DNA of 34,499 bases, from the NCBI GenBank assembly GCA_017541025.1, contig JAFXZY010000028.1, positions 1 through 34,499 on the forward strand, read 5' to 3'. Below, one piece after another: positions 30,034-34,499 of the stretch; positions within the stretch are counted from its first letter, which is position 1, and every line of letters starts with the position of its first letter. The DNA is from Bacteroidaceae bacterium (lineage in GTDB: Bacteria; Bacteroidota; Bacteroidia; Bacteroidales; Bacteroidaceae). A program made the translations under genes and the position numbers. Below the pieces are notes generated by a model. It saw only the letters and a list, made by a program, of their open reading frames with translations, was not told the DNA's origin and did not search any database.

Positions 30034-32382
30034 TTACTTAAGAATCTTTTTACCGTTAATAATGTTAATACCCTTCTGCAACTTGTTGATACGCTGACCA
30101 GCCACGTTGTAAATTGCTTCTGCTCCTTCGTTAAGGTTATCGTTAACGTTAACGTTTTCTATGGCAGTTGCATCTTCTTCGTTAAAGTAGAATGCCTTAA
30201 CGTTAGAACCTTGATCTTTGAGATAACAGCGGTTTTTACCAACAATCGGAAGTTTATTGCCCTGAGCAACCTTAAAGAAACCTACCTTGCCGTTGTTGTT
30301 CTGAAGAACATAACTACCCACAGGAGCATGTTCGCCATTAGGCTCATAAACACCGGTGAGGAGACCTGCTTCTGGAGTACCCTTGACATAAATGCCGGTG
30401 ACATCCAAATTAAATGCTTGAGGAGCCTCAACAACAACAGGAGTATTAGCAGGGATGATACCATTCTGAACAGGCTCGAGAGCCAAAACGCCATTAGTCT
30501 GACCAGTAACAGTACTTGCAGTAACAACAGACTGATAGTTGGAAGGAATAGCTACTGTGAAGGGAGCGCAGAACGTGCCTTTAAGGGCTTCACTAACACT
30601 AACGGTTGCATTTGCCAAGTCACCGGCCTCAACCACAACATCCTGACCAGCCATACTAATGCCAATATGAACATAGAAATAGTCATCCTTGATGGTACCA
30701 TTCAAAACAACAGGAATGGGACCCATTTGCGGGCCAACCCACATATTTACGCCTTCTTTGTCTCCTGCGGTTATATTAATATTACCATCATAAGAGAAAT
30801 TGCCTTGATCATCTATTGTGAGGCCTGAAAGTGTAATGTTACCTACATTTATAGTTGTGCTACCATCATCAAGAATGAAGTTCTTCAGATTAAAGTCGAT
30901 GGTACCATTCTTATTATCGGTCACTTCAATAGGAGCTGCGACAGGAGCATTTTGTGCACCATTTACAGAAATGCCGATATACTTGTTATAGACAACAGTT
31001 TCTGGTGCAGTAGGATCAGGATAAACAAGTTCGATATCGTCAATATACAAGTGGTCACCTGCTTGTCCTTCACCAGGATCAGCATTGGTAGAGATGTTGA
31101 CAAGGATGTACATCTGTCCATTGGTAGTATTACCTGTCGGAACAAAAGGAATCGTCAGCTCTACCCATTCACCATTGGTAGAGGGGAAATCATACACCGC
31201 TTCGGCAATAGCCAACTTTTTATTATTCTCATATTCTTGGTTGTCATTTTCAGCGTTACTATATGTTCTGTAGTTACCATTTCCATGAACAATCGCTTGC
31301 ACATGTGCATTGGGATGTTGGGCATTAACTGCTGCAGGAACGAACTTCACCCATAGCTTGAGGGCAGAAGGAACCTTAGAAAGTGTTTCGCTCTTCTTTG
31401 TATCTGATGTTTTGGAATAGTTATAGTTACCATTATCAGAAGCAGACATTGCACCTGCATTGACACAACCTGTTGTAAGATTGCCTTGTGCAACAACCCC
31501 AAAAACAGTGCGTGACCAAATGTCAGCACAATATAAACCGTCACTTCCAGGACGTCCACCCTCTACTATCGCAACCTGCACTGCACTCGCTGTGCTCGCT
31601 AAACCACCCTCTGCTGTCTCGAATGAATTCCAATTGTTGGGTGCATGATTATCTGAAGTAACGCTGCTCCAGTTTTCAAAGTCACCATTACCAATCTGAG
31701 TTACGCCAGCAGCGGCATCATCAATGACAGTGAGGATATAAGAACCTTCACCCTCACCTGACTTTGCCTTAATGTAGCAAGAACCGTTCTTTTTAAGCGT
31801 CACTGTTCCATCAGCTGCAACAGTAGCGACATTGGTGTTGCTCGACTCATAGGTTATTGTTTCTGTAACATTATCTGTCTTCAGCGTCTCATTTTTATAC
31901 GTGCCAACACTAAGGTTTACATAAACATGATCATTGCCATATACAAGAGAAGGTGCGCCCTTCTTTTGAAACTTAGCATAGAGATTTTGAACTGTAGGGT
32001 TGTTTTCTTCTGTTGAATTCGCAGTAAACTTCACCTCATATGAAGTGTTAGTAGAGACTGCGTTGCCCGTACACTGTGCATTATCAAACCAGCCAACAAA
32101 TTCAGATCCGTCATTTGCCTGTGCATAGACATAATAAGTATGAGTGGGAGCTGTCGACAAAGCAGTAGATGTAGAAGTGCTGTTTTTTGCTTCCGAAGAT
32201 CCTTCCTTGTATGAAGGATTCTTGATTGAACTTTTACTTGCATAAACTTTTCCTTCTCCAACAGCAGTTGCCACCACCTTTGAATAATAGGTGCTTCCTC
32301 CTGCTAATGCCGACGTGCTAAACATGGTGAACATCACCACAAAAAGACTTAAAAGCCTCGTAATTTTACATTTCATAATCAT
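30034..32382 (-). CDS. Large secreted multidomain protein with calycin-like domain and T9SS-type C-terminus
   Basis: 782 residues. Signal peptide 1-27 (LLSLFVVMFTMFSTSALA). About 30-135: InlB-type repeat-like (AQANDGSEFVGWFDN). About 145-220: bacterial Ig-like (TYESSNTNVATVAADGTVTL). About 225-460: carbohydrate-binding-like beta-sandwich ending HLYIDDIELVYP, as in PCMD-type domains. About 465-595: calycin-like domain (IDFNLKNFILDDGSTTINVG, VNMWVGPQMGPIPVVLNG). Residues about 760-782 end IYNVAGQRINKLQKGINIIN and a basic tail, the T9SS type A sorting pattern. It is therefore probably an outer-surface or secreted protein, perhaps glycan-binding. A short Asn/Val linker (ENVNVNDNLN) before the sorting domain is encoded by a hexamer array. 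It sits 24 nt after the DUF4105 gene. Confidence 0.8.
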   Translation of the reverse strand: MIMKCKITRLLSLFVVMFTMFSTSALAGGSTYYSKVVATAVGEGKVYASKSSIKNPSYKEGSSEAKNSTSTSTALSTAPTHTYYVYAQANDGSEFVGWFDNAQCTGNAVSTNTSYEVKFTANSTEENNPTVQNLYAKFQKKGAPSLVYGNDHVYVNLSVGTYKNETLKTDNVTETITYESSNTNVATVAADGTVTLKKNGSCYIKAKSGEGEGSYILTVIDDAAAGVTQIGNGDFENWSSVTSDNHAPNNWNSFETAEGGLASTASAVQVAIVEGGRPGSDGLYCADIWSRTVFGVVAQGNLTTGCVNAGAMSASDNGNYNYSKTSDTKKSETLSKVPSALKLWVKFVPAAVNAQHPNAHVQAIVHGNGNYRTYSNAENDNQEYENNKKLAIAEAVYDFPSTNGEWVELTIPFVPTGNTTNGQMYILVNISTNADPGEGQAGDHLYIDDIELVYPDPTAPETVVYNKYIGISVNGAQNAPVAAPIEVTDNKNGTIDFNLKNFILDDGSTTINVGNITLSGLTIDDQGNFSYDGNINITAGDKEGVNMWVGPQMGPIPVVLNGTIKDDYFYVHIGISMAGQDVVVEAGDLANATVSVSEALKGTFCAPFTVAIPSNYQSVVTASTVTGQTNGVLALEPVQNGIIPANTPVVVEAPQAFNLDVTGIYVKGTPEAGLLTGVYEPNGEHAPVGSYVLQNNNGKVGFFKVAQGNKLPIVGKNRCYLKDQGSNVKAFYFNEEDATAIENVNVNDNLNEGAEAIYNVAGQRINKLQKGINIINGKKILK
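30130..30159. repeat. Hexamer array inside the T9SS protein gene
   Basis: GTTAAG, GTTATC, GTTAAC, GTTAAC, GTTTTC: the same units as the intergenic arrays at 15593-15640 and 16955-16990. Here they encode ENVNVNDNLN between the last folded domain and the sorting domain. Six is a multiple of three, so the frame is safe. Confidence 0.8.
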
Positions 32383-32406
32383 TTGTTTTGTTTGTTAATT
32401 ATTGTA

Positions 32407-33576
32407 TTATTTGATTTGTTTTCTTAATTGATTCCATTGTCCCATATAATTGACAGCAAGTGCCAACACAAAAACAACAAAGGCGTTATCTACCAAAGGG
32501 TTCCCTATCCGAGTCAGCATAACTACGCTCCATCCAATACAAATTACAGCAAAGGGTACCAGCCACCATTTACGCCAATGCCACAGAAAGAGTGGTAATG
32601 GGTTAAATGGAATGATGAGCCAACTGAAACTGGTATTAGGGAGTGCTGAGAAGACAACCAGATAGGTAAGTGCAATACCAAGAACCGACTGCAAAGCCAA
32701 CAATAAGATTGATAACGGACCTTGCATCCAGAAGCAACTGATAATAGCCAACAACAGGAGGATGCAAGCTAAAGTCATAGGCGTAAACCAGCCTGCCGGT
32801 TCTACCTTGACGGCCTGACTAACCAATGAATTCTTAGTCAGCACCACTGGCTCTCCATTAAATGTAGTCTTCTGCAGAACTTCTATCAAATCAGATGGGA
32901 TAACAACCTTGTCCATAACGGAACAAGCCTTATCTGCCTCTATACCTGTGATAGAATAAATAATGAGGCGGTTCCATGGGAAGTCTTCTGTCTGATCACC
33001 CAACAAGGCACGACGTGACTTCTTGATAAGCCTTTCATCCCACACTCCAAAAGAAAGTGTATCAGGATACACGGCCTCACTAACAGCACGCAGACACATT
33101 AGAGCACAACTACGGTTGAGGTAATCATAGGGGAGATTCATACCCTCCTCCACTTTACCGTCAAGATACTGCCAAAGTTGCTTACGCTTTTCCAGGGGGA
33201 TATTGAGAACGTACTCTGTGATACCTCTGCCTTCGCTGGCATAATCCGCCAAAACACGCTCTGTAGGAACTGCTGTCATCCCCATCTTCAAATCGCCCAT
33301 AAAAAAGGTAAGCACCCTATTCGTAACGGACTCTGACTCGTAAGTATAAACCATGTCAAGGTCGTAGTGTGGGCACTGCAAACGAATGCTGGCGTGACCG
33401 ACACAGGAATAGAGTACATCGGAAGGCGTTGCAACCAATATGCTTGCCGTAACGAAGTCGTCAGCCTCGGTAATAGCCAGAGAATCCTGCCTTGCCTGTT
33501 CCAGGCTGTCTACCTGTGCATGCAAACACACAGGCAACAACAAAAACATTATTATGTGGCAGAAGACCTTCATCAC
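32407..33576 (-). CDS. DUF4105 / Lnb-type periplasmic protein with C-terminal membrane helices
   Basis: 389 residues. The signal peptide (IIMFLLLPVCLHA) is followed by a DUF4105 domain (about 40-250), then four to five membrane helices (about 265-385). DUF4105 is the predicted permuted papain/NlpC-P60-like peptidase fold also called Lnb N-terminal. The candidate catalytic His is in CVGHASIRL and the candidate Cys in YLNRSCALMCL. The DNA lies between two genes for calycin-like T9SS proteins, with gaps of 24 and 34 nt, so a role in processing or anchoring of those proteins is possible but only inferred from context. Confidence 0.82.
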   Translation of the reverse strand: MMKVFCHIIMFLLLPVCLHAQVDSLEQARQDSLAITEADDFVTASILVATPSDVLYSCVGHASIRLQCPHYDLDMVYTYESESVTNRVLTFFMGDLKMGMTAVPTERVLADYASEGRGITEYVLNIPLEKRKQLWQYLDGKVEEGMNLPYDYLNRSCALMCLRAVSEAVYPDTLSFGVWDERLIKKSRRALLGDQTEDFPWNRLIIYSITGIEADKACSVMDKVVIPSDLIEVLQKTTFNGEPVVLTKNSLVSQAVKVEPAGWFTPMTLACILLLLAIISCFWMQGPLSILLLALQSVLGIALTYLVVFSALPNTSFSWLIIPFNPLPLFLWHWRKWWLVPFAVICIGWSVVMLTRIGNPLVDNAFVVFVLALAVNYMGQWNQLRKQIK

Positions 33577-33610
33577 CTTATCCCTTTTTACCGTATATTA
33601 TATATATGCT

Positions 33611-34499
33611 TTAGAACAACACCTTCTTGCCATCAACAACGTAAATGCCATGTGACGGGTTCTTTACCTTGCGACCAGAGAGGTCGTAAACAGCAGCAGA
33701 AGACTTGAGAACTGGAGCAATGTCCTTAATTGCATCCTGCTCCTCTGGGAAATCATCCGTACCAAACTGAACGAAGAGTACCTGACCGAAAGTCTCACGA
33801 ATATCAATGTCAATGACTGCATACATCTTATCGTCTGTCATCTTACCATGAAGGTCAAGAGGTATTTCGCCAAATTCAGGCCCTACCCAAAAATCAACCC
33901 CTGGCATATCACCAGGCTGAATAACCAGATTGCCTTTAAAGGTTAATAATTTCACGCCGTTCTCGCCTTCTGTTACAGGAAGGTTCTCAATAACAATATT
34001 TCCAACAGGAACTGAGTTCTCACCAGCAACCATGAAGAAGTTTTTCATGATGAAGTTAATTGTTCCATCCTCGTTGTCAACAACTTTAACGTCAGCGGTC
34101 TGGGGTTCTGAACTCTGGTCATTGATGGTGATAACAAGCTGCTCAGTATAGATTTTGCTGGGCAAGAATTCATCACTTCCAAACTTCACCTCAATAACCT
34201 GCCCCATACCTGACATACCAAGATCTGAAATATCGAGATTGATGATGACATACAGTTTGTCGTTATTTACTTTGCCTGACAAGTCTATCTTCAAGCCGTC
34301 AGAAAACAAGACGGGGCCTAACCACATATCTGTCCCCTCAGGAAGTGCATCCTTATCGCCCTCCTCCATGATAATCTTGTCATGGAATTCAAATGTGTCG
34401 TATTTCTCACCCTTGGTAAGATTCATATTATTAACGCGGATATTACCTACTGGAATATAGTTAGTACCGCTGGCAAGGCAGAAGTTCTTCAGCAAGAAA
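33611..34499 (-). CDS. Calycin-like repeat protein with T9SS-type C-terminus (N-terminus off the window)
   Basis: At least 295 residues are visible; the frame stays open through the window edge, so the start is missing. Two calycin-like (lipocalin-like) repeats are seen, each with the pattern N-F-x-L/M-V-A/S-G-x-N-x-V-P-V-G-N-I, a D-x-W-x-G-P turn and an N/T-D-D/N-K-(L/M)-Y segment: visible residues about 1-95 and 115-230. The protein ends AVYDLSGRKVKNPSHGIYVV with a basic/hydrophobic tail (DGKKVLF), a type IX sorting signal. It is probably surface-exposed. The calycin-like unit is shared with the protein at 30034-32382, two genes downstream, so they look like members of one surface system with the DUF4105 protein between them. 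Confidence 0.8.
   Translation of the reverse strand, partial: FLLKNFCLASGTNYIPVGNIRVNNMNLTKGEKYDTFEFHDKIIMEEGDKDALPEGTDMWLGPVLFSDGLKIDLSGKVNNDKLYVIINLDISDLGMSGMGQVIEVKFGSDEFLPSKIYTEQLVITINDQSSEPQTADVKVVDNEDGTINFIMKNFFMVAGENSVPVGNIVIENLPVTEGENGVKLLTFKGNLVIQPGDMPGVDFWVGPEFGEIPLDLHGKMTDDKMYAVIDIDIRETFGQVLFVQFGTDDFPEEQDAIKDIAPVLKSSAAVYDLSGRKVKNPSHGIYVVDGKKVLF

Noticed and set aside
29959-30828. 289-aa rightward open frame opposite the large T9SS protein gene
   Set aside because: Antisense to a gene with signal peptide, recognisable domains and sorting tail; the Asn/Val/Ile-rich translation mirrors the other strand.

Overview
The window is a piece of a Bacteroidales chromosome, most likely Prevotella or a close relative. 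Four things point there. Promoters carry the Bacteroidota -7 box TAnnTTTG with a TTG/TTTG box 19-20 bp upstream. Two secreted proteins end in type IX secretion (T9SS)-like C-terminal domains. Several Bacteroidota-specific families occur (DUF4292, DUF4105/Lnb-like, calycin-like, GlsA/GlsB). Starts lack Shine-Dalgarno sequences. This assignment is inferred from sequence features, not from a database search.

Layout. 1-116: leftward promoter and leader, probably of an rRNA operon that lies off the window. 178-1806: short AsmA/TamB-like protein (-). 2023-6966: sppA-lpxK-punA-thiL (+). 6967-9155: accessory-looking segment with a 3'-truncated tRNA-Phe, a single archaeal-type (ATPase_2) ATPase under a palindrome-covered promoter, and three repeat sets with a 22-bp period. 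9156-13810: leftward run of two tandem SNF-type Na+ symporters, an HhH protein and a DMT permease. 13907-15082: VanZ-ThuA fusion (+). 15094-18855: CYTH protein, a 45-aa membrane peptide, prfB and a long-chain acyl-CoA synthetase (-). 19055-20107: ArgE-like M20 deacylase (+). 20199-28561: eight-gene leftward run: small secreted protein, glsA, glsB, dgt, dut, TPR protein, DUF4292 lipoprotein, EnvC-like activator. 28700-29803: membrane-anchored AraC-type regulator (+), ending at a bidirectional terminator. 29877-34499: leftward surface/secretion cluster: calycin-like T9SS protein (cut by the window edge), DUF4105 protein, large multidomain T9SS protein, 51-aa peptide.

Most genes are housekeeping: envelope (SppA, LpxK, EnvC, glycine lipids), nucleotide metabolism and sanitation (PunA, Dgt, Dut), thiamine (ThiL) and translation (RF2).

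The most unusual signal is a set of short-period tandem arrays (6, 7, 9 and 19 bp units) and G/C-rich palindromic mini-elements. They fill the gaps between genes in the same run, sometimes exactly from stop codon to start codon. Apparently related sequence also sits inside reading frames: thiL, the DMT permease, the DUF4292 signal region, the EnvC N-terminus and the linker of the large T9SS protein. This looks like a dispersed mini-repeat family that spreads through spacers and is tolerated in non-critical protein segments, comparable in logic to Rickettsia palindromic elements. Two further leads are the VanZ-ThuA fusion with an internal signal-peptide-like junction, and two small ORFs of 45 and 51 aa that a length cut-off would miss.
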